Part shown: piece after piece, positions 9,978-19,354 of the stretch
Layout: the number at the start of each line of letters is the position of its first letter
Position numbering within the stretch: position 1 is the first letter of the stretch
Notes under the pieces: generated by a model
Databases searched by the model: none
What the model saw: only the letters and a program-made list of their open reading frames with translations
Told to the model about the DNA's origin: nothing
Origin: Rhizobium sp. Root1334
Lineage (GTDB): Bacteria > Pseudomonadota > Alphaproteobacteria > Rhizobiales > Rhizobiaceae
DNA length: 64,000 bases
NCBI RefSeq assembly: GCF_001426665.1
Contig: NZ_LMEY01000009.1
Coordinates: 63,006 to 127,005 of the forward strand
Direction of reading: 5' to 3'
Position numbers and translations under genes: made by a program

Positions 9978-11963
9978 ATGTTTTCCAAGATACTCGTTGC
10001 CAATCGTGGTGAAATCGCCTGCCGGATCATTCGCACGGCGCGGCGTCTCGGTATTCGGACGGTCGCGGTGTTTTCCGATGCGGATGCCGGTGCGCTGCAT
10101 GTCGAACTGGCGGACGAAGCCTTTCGCATCGGCGCTGCGGCGGCGAGCGAAAGCTACCTGAATGCCGGACGGATCATTGCGGCTGCCGAGCGCGCGGGCG
10201 CGCAGGCGATCCACCCCGGTTACGGGTTTCTGTCGGAGAATGCCGAGTTTGCCGAGGCTGTCGAGGCGGCGGGCATGGCCTTTATCGGACCCTCGGCCGC
10301 AGCCATTCGCGCCATGGGCCTGAAGGATGCGGCAAAGGCGCTGATGGAGCAATCCGGCGTGCCGGTGGTTCCGGGCTATCACGGCGACAATCAGGACGCC
10401 GCATTTCTTGCCGAACAGGCGATCGATATCGGCTTTCCGGTGCTGATCAAGGCACGGGCGGGCGGTGGCGGCAAGGGCATGCGCCGCGTCGACCGGGCCG
10501 AGGATTTCGGTGCTTCGCTTGAAGCAGCGCGGCGGGAGGCGGAGGCGGCCTTCGGCGACGGCGCCGTGCTGATCGAAAAATACCTGATGAAACCACGCCA
10601 TATCGAGATTCAGGTCTTCGGCGACCGGCATGGCAATGCGGTGCATCTTTTCGAGCGCGATTGCTCGCTGCAGCGGCGCCATCAGAAGGTGATCGAGGAA
10701 GCGCCGGCGCCAGGCATGACGGCGGAAATGCGCCGGGCGATGGGCGAGGCGGCCGTACGGGCGGCGCGCGCTATCGATTATTGCGGAGCCGGCACGGTCG
10801 AGTTCATCGCCGATGTTTCCGACGGGCTCTGGCCCGACCGGTTCTTCTTCATGGAAATGAACACGCGGCTGCAGGTCGAGCATCCGGTGACGGAGGCAAT
10901 CACCGGTATCGATCTGGTCGAATGGCAATTGCGGGTGGCCAATGGCGAGCCCTTGCCATTGAAGCAATCGGAACTGTCGATCGACGGCTGGGCCTTCGAG
11001 GCGCGGGTCTATGCGGAAGATCCCGCGCGCGGTTTTTTGCCATCGACCGGCACGCTATCGCATGTCGGGTTTCCGGCTGATGGTGTGCGGGTCGATGCCG
11101 GGGTGCGCCAAGGTGACCGGATCAGCCCGTTCTACGATCCGATGATTGCCAAGCTGATCGTCCACGGTTCGACGCGAGCTGCAGCATTGGCCAGGCTCAC
11201 CGCAGTTTTGGCGGCGAGCCATATCGGCGGCGTCGCCAACAATCTTGAATTTCTGACGCGCCTCAGCCAGCAGCCGGATTTCGCCGCCGGGCATCCCGAC
11301 ACCGGCCTGATCGACCGGGAAGTTGCTGCATTGACGGTGACCGAAGCGCCGGATGAAACGGCGCTGGCGCTCGCAGCAGTTTTGTCGCTCGGCACGCTGC
11401 AGCTGCCGTCGGCCGATGATCCCTGGCGGTCGCTCGGCCACTGGCAGGTCTGGGGGCAGGCGACGCGCACGGTGACGCTGGATCATGCCGGCGAGCGGCA
11501 TATGCTGCGCGTGGCGGCGCGTGGTCTCGACTTGTTTGCCGTGCATGGCAACAGCCGGGTCATTCCCGTCCGGATTTCCGGCCGGTTCGACGGCGGTTGC
11601 CTTGTCGAGGCGGATGGCCGCCAGAGCCGGTTGCAGCGGCTTGAAATCGCAAAAGGGTTTACGCTTCTCGTCGATGGCCGTGCCTTTGATTTCTACGTTC
11701 CCGATCCGCTGGATGGCGAGGCGGAAAGCGCTGAAGGTAGCGACCGTTTGACGGCGCCAATGCCGGGTCTGATCAAGCTGGTGCGGGTGAAGGAAGGCGA
11801 CGTGGTATCGAAGGGCGATCCGCTTGTTGTCATGGAAGCGATGAAGATGGAGCTGACGCTGTCGGCGAGCCGTGACGGCATCGTCGAAACCCTGTTTGTT
11901 GCCGAGGGCGACCAGACTGTCGATGGAGCGGTTCTGCTTACGCTGAAGCCGCAGGAGGCGTGA
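9978..11963 (+). CDS. liuD: Methylcrotonyl-CoA carboxylase, alpha (biotin carboxylase/BCCP) subunit
   Basis: ATP-dependent carboxylation of biotin for the LiuB reaction. The 661-residue protein starts MFSKILVANRGEIACRIIRT, as biotin carboxylases do. It has the ATP-grasp glycine loop KARAGGGGKGMRRV near residue 160, the active-site stretch FFFMEMNTRLQVEHPVTEAI near 295, and a C-terminal biotinyl domain with MEAMKMEL, the lysine at residue 623 being the biotin site. It ends TGATG, overlapping the start of the HMG-CoA lyase gene by one base, so the two are translationally coupled. Confidence 0.95.
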   Translation: MFSKILVANRGEIACRIIRTARRLGIRTVAVFSDADAGALHVELADEAFRIGAAAASESYLNAGRIIAAAERAGAQAIHPGYGFLSENAEFAEAVEAAGMAFIGPSAAAIRAMGLKDAAKALMEQSGVPVVPGYHGDNQDAAFLAEQAIDIGFPVLIKARAGGGGKGMRRVDRAEDFGASLEAARREAEAAFGDGAVLIEKYLMKPRHIEIQVFGDRHGNAVHLFERDCSLQRRHQKVIEEAPAPGMTAEMRRAMGEAAVRAARAIDYCGAGTVEFIADVSDGLWPDRFFFMEMNTRLQVEHPVTEAITGIDLVEWQLRVANGEPLPLKQSELSIDGWAFEARVYAEDPARGFLPSTGTLSHVGFPADGVRVDAGVRQGDRISPFYDPMIAKLIVHGSTRAAALARLTAVLAASHIGGVANNLEFLTRLSQQPDFAAGHPDTGLIDREVAALTVTEAPDETALALAAVLSLGTLQLPSADDPWRSLGHWQVWGQATRTVTLDHAGERHMLRVAARGLDLFAVHGNSRVIPVRISGRFDGGCLVEADGRQSRLQRLEIAKGFTLLVDGRAFDFYVPDPLDGEAESAEGSDRLTAPMPGLIKLVRVKEGDVVSKGDPLVVMEAMKMELTLSASRDGIVETLFVAEGDQTVDGAVLLTLKPQEA

Positions 11964-12844
11964 TGTCTTTCTTGGATCCGGATGCCGCCGCAAGCCGCGT
12001 GTCCATCGTCGAGATGGCACCGCGTGACGGCCTGCAGAACGAGAAGGTGCTGATCGAAACCAGGGACAAGATCAGGCTCACCGACATGCTGTCGGGTTGT
12101 GGTTTCGAGCGGATCGAGGTGACGAGTTTCGTCAGCCCGAAATGGGTGCCGCAACTGGCTGATGCCGCCGAGGTCATGGCCGGGATCGCCCGGCGGCCGG
12201 GCGTGCGGTATGCCGTGCTGACGCCCAATATGAAGGGTTTCGAGGCTGCGCTTGCGGCAGGTGCGGACGAGGTGGCGATCTTCACCTCGGCCTCGGAAGG
12301 ATTTTCGCAGCACAATATCAATTGCTCGATTGCCGAAAGTATCGAGCGGTTTCGTCCGGTGGCGGAGGCGGCCCGCAAAGGGGGAATTGCAGTGCGCGGT
12401 TATGTCAGCTGCGTGGTCGAATGCCCCTATGACGGTGCTGTGGCGCCCGAAAGCGCTGCTGGTGTCGCGGCGCAGCTGCTGGGGCTTGGCTGCTATGAAA
12501 TCAGCCTTGGCGATACGATCGGGCGTGGCACGCCTGAGGCGGTGGACCGCATGCTGGCTGTCGTCCTTGAGGGTATTCCCGCCCAAAAACTCGCCGGACA
12601 TTTTCACGACACGTCGGGCCGGGCGCTCGACAATATCGGCGTGGCGCTGGATCGTGGTCTCAGGGTGTTCGACGCATCGGTCGGCGGGCTCGGCGGCTGT
12701 CCTTATGCGCCGGGCGCCAAGGGCAATGTCGATACGCTGCTGGTGGATCGCTATGTGAAGGGCCGCGGATTTGTCACCGGCCTTGATGAGGCCGCGCTTG
12801 AGGCCGCGTCTCTCTTCGCGCGCAGTTTGAGGAGTGCGGCATGA
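11963..12844 (+). CDS. liuE: Hydroxymethylglutaryl-CoA lyase
   Basis: Cleaves HMG-CoA to acetoacetate and acetyl-CoA, the last leucine-specific step. The 293-aa protein carries the DRE-TIM segment VEMAPRDGLQNEKV near residue 18, SCVVECPYDGAV near 150, GHFHDTSGRALDNIGVALD near 210 with metal-binding histidines, and the lyase signature VGGLGGCPYAPGAKGNVDT with its reactive cysteine. I took the ATG at 11963 (AGGAGG upstream), which overlaps the liuD stop by one base. The stop overlaps the liuC start as ATGA. Confidence 0.95.
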   Translation: MSFLDPDAAASRVSIVEMAPRDGLQNEKVLIETRDKIRLTDMLSGCGFERIEVTSFVSPKWVPQLADAAEVMAGIARRPGVRYAVLTPNMKGFEAALAAGADEVAIFTSASEGFSQHNINCSIAESIERFRPVAEAARKGGIAVRGYVSCVVECPYDGAVAPESAAGVAAQLLGLGCYEISLGDTIGRGTPEAVDRMLAVVLEGIPAQKLAGHFHDTSGRALDNIGVALDRGLRVFDASVGGLGGCPYAPGAKGNVDTLLVDRYVKGRGFVTGLDEAALEAASLFARSLRSAA

Positions 12845-13632
12845 CATATGAGACCATCCGCGTCGAGGTTGACGGCCGGGGTGTGGCGCGGTTGGCGCTT
12901 GCCCGTCCCGACAAACACAATGCTTTGTCCGGTACGATGATCGGCGAATTGACCACTGTGGCGAAATTGCTGAGCGCGGACGCCTCGGTGCGGGTTGTCG
13001 TGCTGGCGGCGGAGGGCGCAAGCTTTTGCGCCGGTGGCGATCTCGGCTGGATGAAGGCGCAGATCGAGGCGGACCGGGCGGCGCGCATCAAGGAGGCCAC
13101 GCGGCTGGCGCTGATGTTCAAAGCGCTGAACGATCTGGAAAAGCCGGTCATTGCCCGCGTGCAGGGCAATGCGTTTGGCGGCGGCATCGGCTTGTTGTGC
13201 ATTGCCGATGTGGCCGTTGCGGCAGATACCGCCAAGTTCGGATTGACGGAAACCCGGCTGGGGCTGATCCCGGCAACGATCAGTCCCTATGTGGTGGCGC
13301 GGATCGGTGAGGGGCGGGCGCGGCCCTTATTCATGTCCGGCAGGATTTTTGACGCTCAGGAAGCGCAACCCGCAGGCCTTTTGACGCGCGTGGTGCCGCC
13401 AAGTGATCTCGATGCGGCGATCGAAGCGGAAGTGGTGCCCTATCTGCAGGTTGCGCCCGGAGCCGTTGGCCAATCCAAGGCTCTGGCGCGGTCGCTGGGC
13501 ATGCCGATCACCGAAGCCGTCATTGCTGCGACCATTGAGCGTCTGGCCGATGCCTGGGAAACGGACGAGGCGCGGGAAGGGATTTCGGCCTTCCTGGAAA
13601 AGCGCGAGCCCTGGTGGCGGAAACCGGTTTAG
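12841..13632 (+). CDS. liuC: Methylglutaconyl-CoA hydratase (enoyl-CoA hydratase family)
   Basis: Hydrates 3-methylglutaconyl-CoA to HMG-CoA, closing the gap between the carboxylase and LiuE. The 263-aa crotonase-fold protein shows the oxyanion-hole segments ASFCAGGDLGWMK near residue 62 and GNAFGGGIGLLCIADVAVAA near 108, and ETRLGLIPATISPYV near 137 with its glutamate. Generic crotonases are hard to tell apart by eye; the specific call rests on the operon. The start overlaps the liuE stop by four bases. No terminator is evident after it. Confidence 0.88.
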   Translation: MTYETIRVEVDGRGVARLALARPDKHNALSGTMIGELTTVAKLLSADASVRVVVLAAEGASFCAGGDLGWMKAQIEADRAARIKEATRLALMFKALNDLEKPVIARVQGNAFGGGIGLLCIADVAVAADTAKFGLTETRLGLIPATISPYVVARIGEGRARPLFMSGRIFDAQEAQPAGLLTRVVPPSDLDAAIEAEVVPYLQVAPGAVGQSKALARSLGMPITEAVIAATIERLADAWETDEAREGISAFLEKREPWWRKPV

Positions 13633-13654
13633 CCGCGCTGATCGACGGCTGCGC

Positions 13655-13719
13655 TTGAAATGCGCATGATTTGAGCATATTTTGATAGTGTACTTATCAA
13701 AATATGTTAGGAAAGTGTC
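13655..13719 (+). promoter_or_regulatory. Promoter and operator of the toxin-antitoxin pair
   Basis: A perfect 11-bp inverted repeat, ATATTTTGATA (13677-13687) and TATCAAAATAT (13695-13705) around a 7-nt spacer, overlaps a likely -10 TATTTT (13678-13683). That -10 sits 17 bases after a -35 candidate TTGAAA (13655-13660). This is the classic arrangement for autorepression by the antitoxin or TA complex. AGGAAAG ahead of the ATG at 13720 is the probable ribosome site. Confidence 0.75.
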
Positions 13720-14091
13720 ATGACAGCTTTGAGCTTCGATATGACGGCAAGCCGGTTCGGCGACGGTCAATCACCGTTCCTTTCGGCTGAGCGGGTCTCC
13801 AAGCAGCTCGGCGTCACCCTGTCCGAGCTTGCCCGGCTGATTGGTGTTGCCCGCAATACGCTGACGGCGAAATCCGGCGCGCGCAAGGTGGATCATGCCT
13901 TGAGCCATGTTGTGCGCATTCTTGCCATGGCGAGCGAAATGGCCGGCGATGAAAACCGCGCCACCATTTGGTTCAAGCATCAGCCAATCCCCGGATGGGC
14001 GGGCAAGACCGCCTATGATCTGGTGAGCGAAGGCAAATCGGACAAGGTGCTGGCCTATCTCGAGGCGGTCCGGTCCGGCGTTTATGCCTGA
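13720..14091 (+). CDS. Xre/MbcA/ParS-type antitoxin (DUF2384)
   Basis: Antitoxin of a RES-Xre type II toxin-antitoxin system; binds the toxin and represses the operon. The 123-residue protein has a helix-turn-helix-like N-terminus (VSKQLGVTLSELARLIGVAR) and the toxin-binding C-terminus characteristic of the family (PGWAGKTAYDLVSEGKSDKV, ending AYLEAVRSGVYA). The stop overlaps the toxin start (14084) by eight bases. A perfect palindrome over its promoter supports autoregulation. The pair sits between the liu operon and a desaturase, an accessory-type insertion. Confidence 0.88.
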   Translation: MTALSFDMTASRFGDGQSPFLSAERVSKQLGVTLSELARLIGVARNTLTAKSGARKVDHALSHVVRILAMASEMAGDENRATIWFKHQPIPGWAGKTAYDLVSEGKSDKVLAYLEAVRSGVYA

Positions 14092-14599
14092 GAAGGCCAG
14101 GGAGGCACTGACGCTGTGGCGCGCCTTCGTGCCGCAATGGGCCTTTGCGCCGCTGTCCGGCGAGGGCGCGGCGCGCTTTGGCGGCCGCTGGAACCCGGTG
14201 GGAGCGGCGACGATCTATGCGGCACGTGAACTTTCAACCGCCTGGGCGGAATACAATCAGGGTTTTGTCCAGCACCCGGCGTTGATCGTGCAGCTGGATC
14301 TCAAGGATGCAGCCCTGGCCGACCTGACAGATTCGGACGTGCTGTCCGGCCTTACCATCCCCGAGGATATTCACCAGTGCGAATGGCGGATGCTGCTGGA
14401 CGACGGCAAGGTGCCGCAGACGCACCTGTTGCGCCAGCGGCTGCTGGCCGAGGGCTTTGATGGTGTCGTCTATCCGTCCTTCATGTCGCCGGGCGGAACC
14501 TGCGTGGCGCTGTGGCGGTGGAATGCCAAGGGCGCGCCGCGGCTCGATGTCGTCGATCCGGATGGCCGCTTGCCGAAGACGCCGGCGTCGTGGGTTTGA
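14084..14599 (+). CDS. RES-domain toxin
   Basis: Partner toxin of the upstream Xre antitoxin. Characterised RES toxins deplete cellular NAD+ (NADase/phosphorylase or ADP-ribosyltransferase-like fold). The 171-aa protein has the family pattern: LWRAFVPQWAF at the N-terminus, ARFGGRWNPVGAATIYAA near residue 28 with the conserved Arg and Tyr, ELSTAWAEYN with the conserved Glu, and GVVYPSFMSPGGTCVALW near 126 with the Ser. All the residues I expect for an active toxin are present, so the module appears intact. Confidence 0.9.
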   Translation: MPEKAREALTLWRAFVPQWAFAPLSGEGAARFGGRWNPVGAATIYAARELSTAWAEYNQGFVQHPALIVQLDLKDAALADLTDSDVLSGLTIPEDIHQCEWRMLLDDGKVPQTHLLRQRLLAEGFDGVVYPSFMSPGGTCVALWRWNAKGAPRLDVVDPDGRLPKTPASWV

Positions 14600-14754
14600 T
14601 TCAGCCGTTCAAAAGCATTTTTAGGATGAAAGCTGCAGGCGACGGCGCTGAAAACGATAGATTTTTCCCAATTAGTCTATAAAATGAATAAAGATAATTA
14701 TCTAAAGCGATCACAACCCTGTAATTTCCCTCAACCTTTGGGGAATATCAGCGC

Positions 14755-15678
14755 ATGTCCGGCAAACCATCCTATGCCATCAAAATCCCGCCGCGCCGTG
14801 TGGAATGGCCGACCGTCATTCTGGCCGTCTTGATCTATGGCGGTTTTCTGGCGCTGACATTCTGGTGGCAATCGTTGCCGGTTGCCGTTGTTGCGTTGGC
14901 GGGTGGCTGGCTGATTGCCTGGCAGGGATCGCTGCAGCACGAGGTCATCCACGGGCATCCGACCGGCAGCCAGCGCATCAACGATGCGATCGGCTCGATC
15001 CCACTGTCGCTCTGGCTGCCTTATCCGATCTACCGTGAAAGCCATCTGGAGCATCATCGCGACGAACACCTGACCGATCCGATCGAGGATCCGGAATCTT
15101 CCTATTTTACCCGCTCTGCCTGGGAGCGGCTGGGGCGGACGGGCAAACTGCTTGCCCGCTGGAACACGACGCTGCTTGGGCGCTTGACCATTGGACCTGC
15201 GGTGATGCTGGTCAGTTTCCTGGCGCAAGAGGTGCGGCTTTTGAAGGCCGGCGAACCCGGCCGGGCGCGTGTCTGGGCGGTCCATATGATGGGTGTTGCA
15301 GCCGTGCTGTTCTGGGTCACGGTGATCTGCGACATGCCGTTCTGGCTGTATTTCCTAGGCTTCGTCTATTTTGGCGCAGCGCTGACGCGGCTGCGGTCCT
15401 ATGCCGAGCATCGCTATGCCGAAAGGCACGAGGAGCGTACGGCGATCGTCGAGAACAGCCAGCTGTTGGGGCTGCTGTTCCTCTACAACAACCTGCATGT
15501 GCTGCATCACCTGAAGCCCGGCATTTCCTGGTACCGGCTGCCCTCGGTCTACCGCCGCAATAGGGAGGCCCTCATCGATACCAATGGCGGGCTGGTCTAT
15601 AACAGCTATTGGGAGATCGCCCGGCGGTTTTTCCTCAAGCCGCATGACGACATCACCCATCCGAAGCATTCCGGATGA
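14755..15678 (+). CDS. Membrane fatty acid desaturase family protein
   Basis: Integral-membrane di-iron desaturase/hydroxylase of 307 aa. Histidine boxes: HEVIHGH at residues 62-68, HLEHHRDEH near 98, and HVLHHLKPG near 248. Hydrophobic spans lie around residues 19-55 and 175-205. Substrate is unknown; related rhizobial proteins are annotated fatty acid desaturase or beta-carotene hydroxylase-like. It stands alone, preceded by an AT-rich 155-base gap, with only a weak GGGGAA ribosome site. Confidence 0.85.
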   Translation: MSGKPSYAIKIPPRRVEWPTVILAVLIYGGFLALTFWWQSLPVAVVALAGGWLIAWQGSLQHEVIHGHPTGSQRINDAIGSIPLSLWLPYPIYRESHLEHHRDEHLTDPIEDPESSYFTRSAWERLGRTGKLLARWNTTLLGRLTIGPAVMLVSFLAQEVRLLKAGEPGRARVWAVHMMGVAAVLFWVTVICDMPFWLYFLGFVYFGAALTRLRSYAEHRYAERHEERTAIVENSQLLGLLFLYNNLHVLHHLKPGISWYRLPSVYRRNREALIDTNGGLVYNSYWEIARRFFLKPHDDITHPKHSG

Positions 15679-15813
15679 ACGTGCCGTCGCGTCAAAATCT
15701 GGCGATACGGCGCGGGCCGATTGTGCAATAAACGCAAGGTACTGCAGTGAGTTTTGCGCGTCATGAATGAAGCGGGTTACTTTAGTGCATTTATCCTTTG
15801 TGAAAGTCTCTGA

Positions 15814-16623
15814 ATGCGTCTTGCCAGCCTTGCCATGTATGCCAGTCCGCCGCCGCTTGTGGATGCCACGGCAAAACTGTGGGATTTCCTCAGCGAAACA
15901 CTGAAGCGGGCAGGGCTAGGGGAGATTCCGGCCAGGCTGGACGATGCGGTCGACTACCATCAAGCCTGGACGCGGCCGGATCTGCTGCTCGCCCAGACTT
16001 GCGGCTTTCCTTATGTCAAGCACCTGCGCGGCAAGGTGAAGCTGGTGGCGACGCCGGTCTATGGTCATCCAGGTTGTGACGGCCCATCGATGCGCAGTTT
16101 CATTGTTGTGGCGAAAAACAGTGCTGCTCAATCCCTGGATGACCTCCGTGGTACACGGGCGGCGATCAACCAGCCGGACAGCAATTCCGGCTTCAACCTG
16201 TTTCGCGCCGCCATTGCGCCGCTGTCACGGAGTGGCCGGTTCTTCGACTCAGTGATCGAAACCTGCAGCCATCGCAACAGTATTGCGGCGATCACCGCGG
16301 GCAAGGCGGATGTGGCGGCAATCGACTGCATTACCTATGGCAACGTGCTGCGGTTTGACCCCGAAAGTCTGGGCGGAGTCAGGATTCTCACGCAAACCGT
16401 CAGTGGTCCGGGACTGCCGTTGATCACGCGCGGCGATGCCTCGGATGCGGATGTGGATGCGATGAGGCAAGCCTTGCGGCTGGCCATCGCCGAGCCGTCG
16501 CTGGAGCCCGTGCGGAATGTGCTTTGCCTCAAGGATTTTGCCGTTCTTTCCGACGCCGACTATGAGCCGCTGGCCGAGCTCGAGCGGCAGGCGCAACGGG
16601 TGGGATATCCGGTAATCGCTTGA
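15814..16623 (+). CDS. PhnD-like phosphate/phosphonate binding-protein family, no signal peptide
   Basis: The 269-aa protein has the PhnD/SBP-3 fold pattern: a central LDDLRGTRAAINQPDSNSGF, then AAITAGKADVAAIDCITYGN, and a C-terminal helical region. It starts directly with MRLASLAMYASPPPLVDA and lacks a hydrophobic secretion signal, and no transporter genes are adjacent. Such stand-alone cytoplasmic PhnD-like proteins occur widely in rhizobia with unknown function. Substrate cannot be called. Desaturase upstream and ROK gene downstream are separated by gaps of 135 and 219 bases. Confidence 0.75.
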   Translation: MRLASLAMYASPPPLVDATAKLWDFLSETLKRAGLGEIPARLDDAVDYHQAWTRPDLLLAQTCGFPYVKHLRGKVKLVATPVYGHPGCDGPSMRSFIVVAKNSAAQSLDDLRGTRAAINQPDSNSGFNLFRAAIAPLSRSGRFFDSVIETCSHRNSIAAITAGKADVAAIDCITYGNVLRFDPESLGGVRILTQTVSGPGLPLITRGDASDADVDAMRQALRLAIAEPSLEPVRNVLCLKDFAVLSDADYEPLAELERQAQRVGYPVIA

Positions 16624-16842
16624 GTTTAGACGCTTCTGGTCATCGCGTTACAGAGCGCGCAGGTGCTCTCTCCATATTTCCAAGGGGCTGTTCGTGACGG
16701 TTGTGGCTGTGAAGCCATGACGGCATGAGGTTGTAAAACAAGAGGAAAATCCATCGGCTCGGGTTGTTTATGTATTTTCCTGTTGACTCATCTGGCGTCT
16801 GAATCAATAGTTCGGTGATAGAACGAATTAATTGAGGCGATT

Positions 16843-18057
16843 GTGAGCGAAACCCTGCGCATCTCCCGGAAGTTTTCCCAAAGGGCCGTGATGGAGGCGA
16901 TCATCCAGAACGGACCGATCTCCCGCGCCTCGATTGCCAAGCAGACGGGGCTGTCAAAGCAGACCATTTCGGAAATAGTTCGCCAGCTGGAGCTAGATGA
17001 CTGGGTGCGCGAGACAGGGCGCACCAGCGGTCATGTCGGACGCACCGCCGTCACTTATGAGCTTGTGCCGGATGCGGCCTATATCGCGGCCGTCGATCTC
17101 GGCGGCACCAAGATCAGGCTGGCGATCGCGGATCTTGCCTGCCAGGTCTTTGCCGAGGAAGTTGCCGCGACCGACCGGCGCGGCGGCCAGTTCGTGGTCA
17201 ATCAGATCGCCGAGCTTTGTGCGCAGGCGGCAAAACATCTGAGCATTCCCCGTGAGCGCATCCGCATGGCCGTGATCGGTGCGCCCGGTGCGCCGGATGC
17301 CAAGACCGGCCGCATCTTGCTTGCCCCAAACATCTCGGACTTCGATACGATGAACGTGGCGGCTGCCTTCGAAAAGGCACTCGGCGTCGATGTCATCCTG
17401 GAGAACGACGTCAATCTGGCGGTGTTGGGCGAAAACTGGCTGGGGCAAGGGCAGGGCATCGACAATCTCGCCTTCATCGCGGTCGGTACCGGCATCGGTG
17501 GTGGCCTGATGGTCGGCGGCCAGCTGGTGCGCGGCGCGATGAACGCTGCCGGTGAGTTGGGCTTCCTGCCGTTTGGCGCCGATCCCTTCGATCCAGAATC
17601 GCTGCGCACCGGCGCTTTCGAGCGCGTCACCGCCTCGATCGGCATCATGGAGCATTATGCTGCGGCGTCCGGCGAAACAGCGACGGTGCCCGCTATCTTC
17701 GAGCGGGCAGCGAGTGGTGATGTGTATGCCGCGGCGACCTTGGACGAGACGGCAAAATATCTGGCGCGCGGCATCAGCGCGATTGCGGCGATCGCCAATC
17801 CCGAAAAGGTCATTATGGGCGGCTCGATCGGTCTGCGCCTGGAACTGATCGAACGCATCCGCAAATTCCTGCCAACCTGCTTCCCCTATCCCGTTGATAT
17901 CGAGGCGAGCCAGCTCGGTCCGCGCGCGGCGATTGTCGGTGCGGCGGCGATCGGGCTCAGCCACCTGCACAATGCGTTGTTCGGCGCCGATGCTCCCGAC
18001 AGCCGCCTGTCGTTGCCGCCGGCGGAGACGGTCACCTTCAAGGAGGCGCTGCGATGA
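16843..18057 (+). CDS. ROK-family transcriptional regulator
   Basis: Sugar- or amino-sugar-responsive regulator, probably controlling the downstream transport genes. The 404-aa protein starts at GTG 16843 (GAGGCG just ahead). Residues 10-60 form a winged helix (SRASIAKQTGLSKQTISEIV). The ROK domain follows with VDLGGTKIRLAIADL near residue 85 and AVGTGIGGGLMVGGQLVRGA near 210. The cysteine-rich zinc motif found in many ROK proteins is not present after GELGFLPFG. Its stop overlaps the next gene by four bases, which is unusual for a regulator and ties it to the operon. Confidence 0.88.
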   Translation: MSETLRISRKFSQRAVMEAIIQNGPISRASIAKQTGLSKQTISEIVRQLELDDWVRETGRTSGHVGRTAVTYELVPDAAYIAAVDLGGTKIRLAIADLACQVFAEEVAATDRRGGQFVVNQIAELCAQAAKHLSIPRERIRMAVIGAPGAPDAKTGRILLAPNISDFDTMNVAAAFEKALGVDVILENDVNLAVLGENWLGQGQGIDNLAFIAVGTGIGGGLMVGGQLVRGAMNAAGELGFLPFGADPFDPESLRTGAFERVTASIGIMEHYAAASGETATVPAIFERAASGDVYAAATLDETAKYLARGISAIAAIANPEKVIMGGSIGLRLELIERIRKFLPTCFPYPVDIEASQLGPRAAIVGAAAIGLSHLHNALFGADAPDSRLSLPPAETVTFKEALR

Positions 18058-19313
18058 GCATGTCCGACACTCTGACGGAAAAATTGCACGCTGCCCTCGA
18101 CCGCGACGACGCGATTGCCCTGCTGCGCGGCGCGATCGGCGCCGAGAGCATTACCGGCAATGAAGCGAATTTTGTGGGTTTCCTCGAACGCCAGATGCGG
18201 GCTCGCAAGATCGATGGCATCGCAGTTTCGGACTTCCTGCCGGGACGGCCGAACATTCGTGGTGAGCGCAGGGGCGATGGCACCGGCAAGCGGCTGCTGT
18301 TCATTGGCCACACGGACACAGTCCATGTCGATGGTTGGCGCGAGCATTGGGCGGGCACCGAGCGGGAGGATCCGTTTGGCGCGCCGATCATCGACGGGCA
18401 GATCTGGGGCCGAGGTGCCGGAGACCTGAAGGCGGGTATCTGCAGTTCGCTTGCGGCGCTCAGCCTGCTCGACAAGGCCGGGATCAGGCTCAAGGGCGAT
18501 GTCGCCTTTGCCTTTGTCGGCGACGAGGAAAGTGGCCAGCCGGGAACCGGCGTGTCCGCGGGGATGAAGGATTACACCGCCCGCATTGAGGCGGGCGCGG
18601 TGGAAAAGCCGGATTTCACCGTCTATGTCGAGCCGACCCAGCTTGCGGTCTATCCGGCGCAGATCGGCTTCTTCATCACTGATATCAAGATCACCGGCAA
18701 ATCCGCCTATTTCGGTGTGCCGGAACTGGGCCGCGACGCGCTGAAGGCAAGCCATGCGGTCATGTCGGCTCTGTGGAAACATTCCGACGATATCTCCGCG
18801 CGGGCCGAGCATCCACTGATCGGGCGTGGGTTCCTGCTGATCACCGGCCTTTCCGGCGGTGGCTTCATTGCCGTGCCGGAAGAATGCACGCTGTCGTTGA
18901 TCTGCAAGCTTTTGCCCGGTGAATCACTGGATAGCGCGGCGGCAGAGCTGGAAAGCGTCATCCGTGGCGCGGTCTCCGATCCGCAGATCAAAATCGAGAT
19001 TTCCTATCCGGCCGGCCGGGACCATGCGCTCGGCGGTTCGGCGGCGGAGATCGATCAGGACCTGCCAGAGGTCTCGATGCTTTGCACCGCTGTCAGCGAG
19101 GCGATGCCCGGGCGCGGCACGATACAGGGCGCGCCGTTCTGGTCGGAATCGCCGTTCTTCGTCAACCGGCTCGGCGTGCCCGCCGTCTATTGCGCGCCGG
19201 GCGATATCCGCAACTGCCACACATTCGAGGAACATGTCGATGTCGAGGAATATCTCGCCGGGATCGTGGCGTTCGCCACCTTCATGGCGCGCTATTGCGG
19301 CATCGCGGAATGA
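18054..19313 (+). CDS. M20-family metallopeptidase/deacylase
   Basis: Zinc-dependent amidohydrolase of the acetylornithine deacetylase / succinyl-diaminopimelate desuccinylase / carboxypeptidase G2 type, 419 aa. Metal and catalytic residues are visible: FIGHTDTVHVDGW near residue 84, GRGAGDLKAGICSSLAAL near 120, AFVGDEESGQPGTG near 150 with the general-base Glu, and the late NCHTFEEHVDVEEY histidine. A dimerisation domain lies between residues 200 and 320. It overlaps the ROK gene and precedes the transporter genes, suggesting it hydrolyses an imported N-acyl or amide substrate; that is inference. Confidence 0.87.
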   Translation: MSMSDTLTEKLHAALDRDDAIALLRGAIGAESITGNEANFVGFLERQMRARKIDGIAVSDFLPGRPNIRGERRGDGTGKRLLFIGHTDTVHVDGWREHWAGTEREDPFGAPIIDGQIWGRGAGDLKAGICSSLAALSLLDKAGIRLKGDVAFAFVGDEESGQPGTGVSAGMKDYTARIEAGAVEKPDFTVYVEPTQLAVYPAQIGFFITDIKITGKSAYFGVPELGRDALKASHAVMSALWKHSDDISARAEHPLIGRGFLLITGLSGGGFIAVPEECTLSLICKLLPGESLDSAAAELESVIRGAVSDPQIKIEISYPAGRDHALGGSAAEIDQDLPEVSMLCTAVSEAMPGRGTIQGAPFWSESPFFVNRLGVPAVYCAPGDIRNCHTFEEHVDVEEYLAGIVAFATFMARYCGIAE

Positions 19314-19354
19314 GCAACTGAACCATCGATAATCTGAAAAAAGGGAACAGAAAG

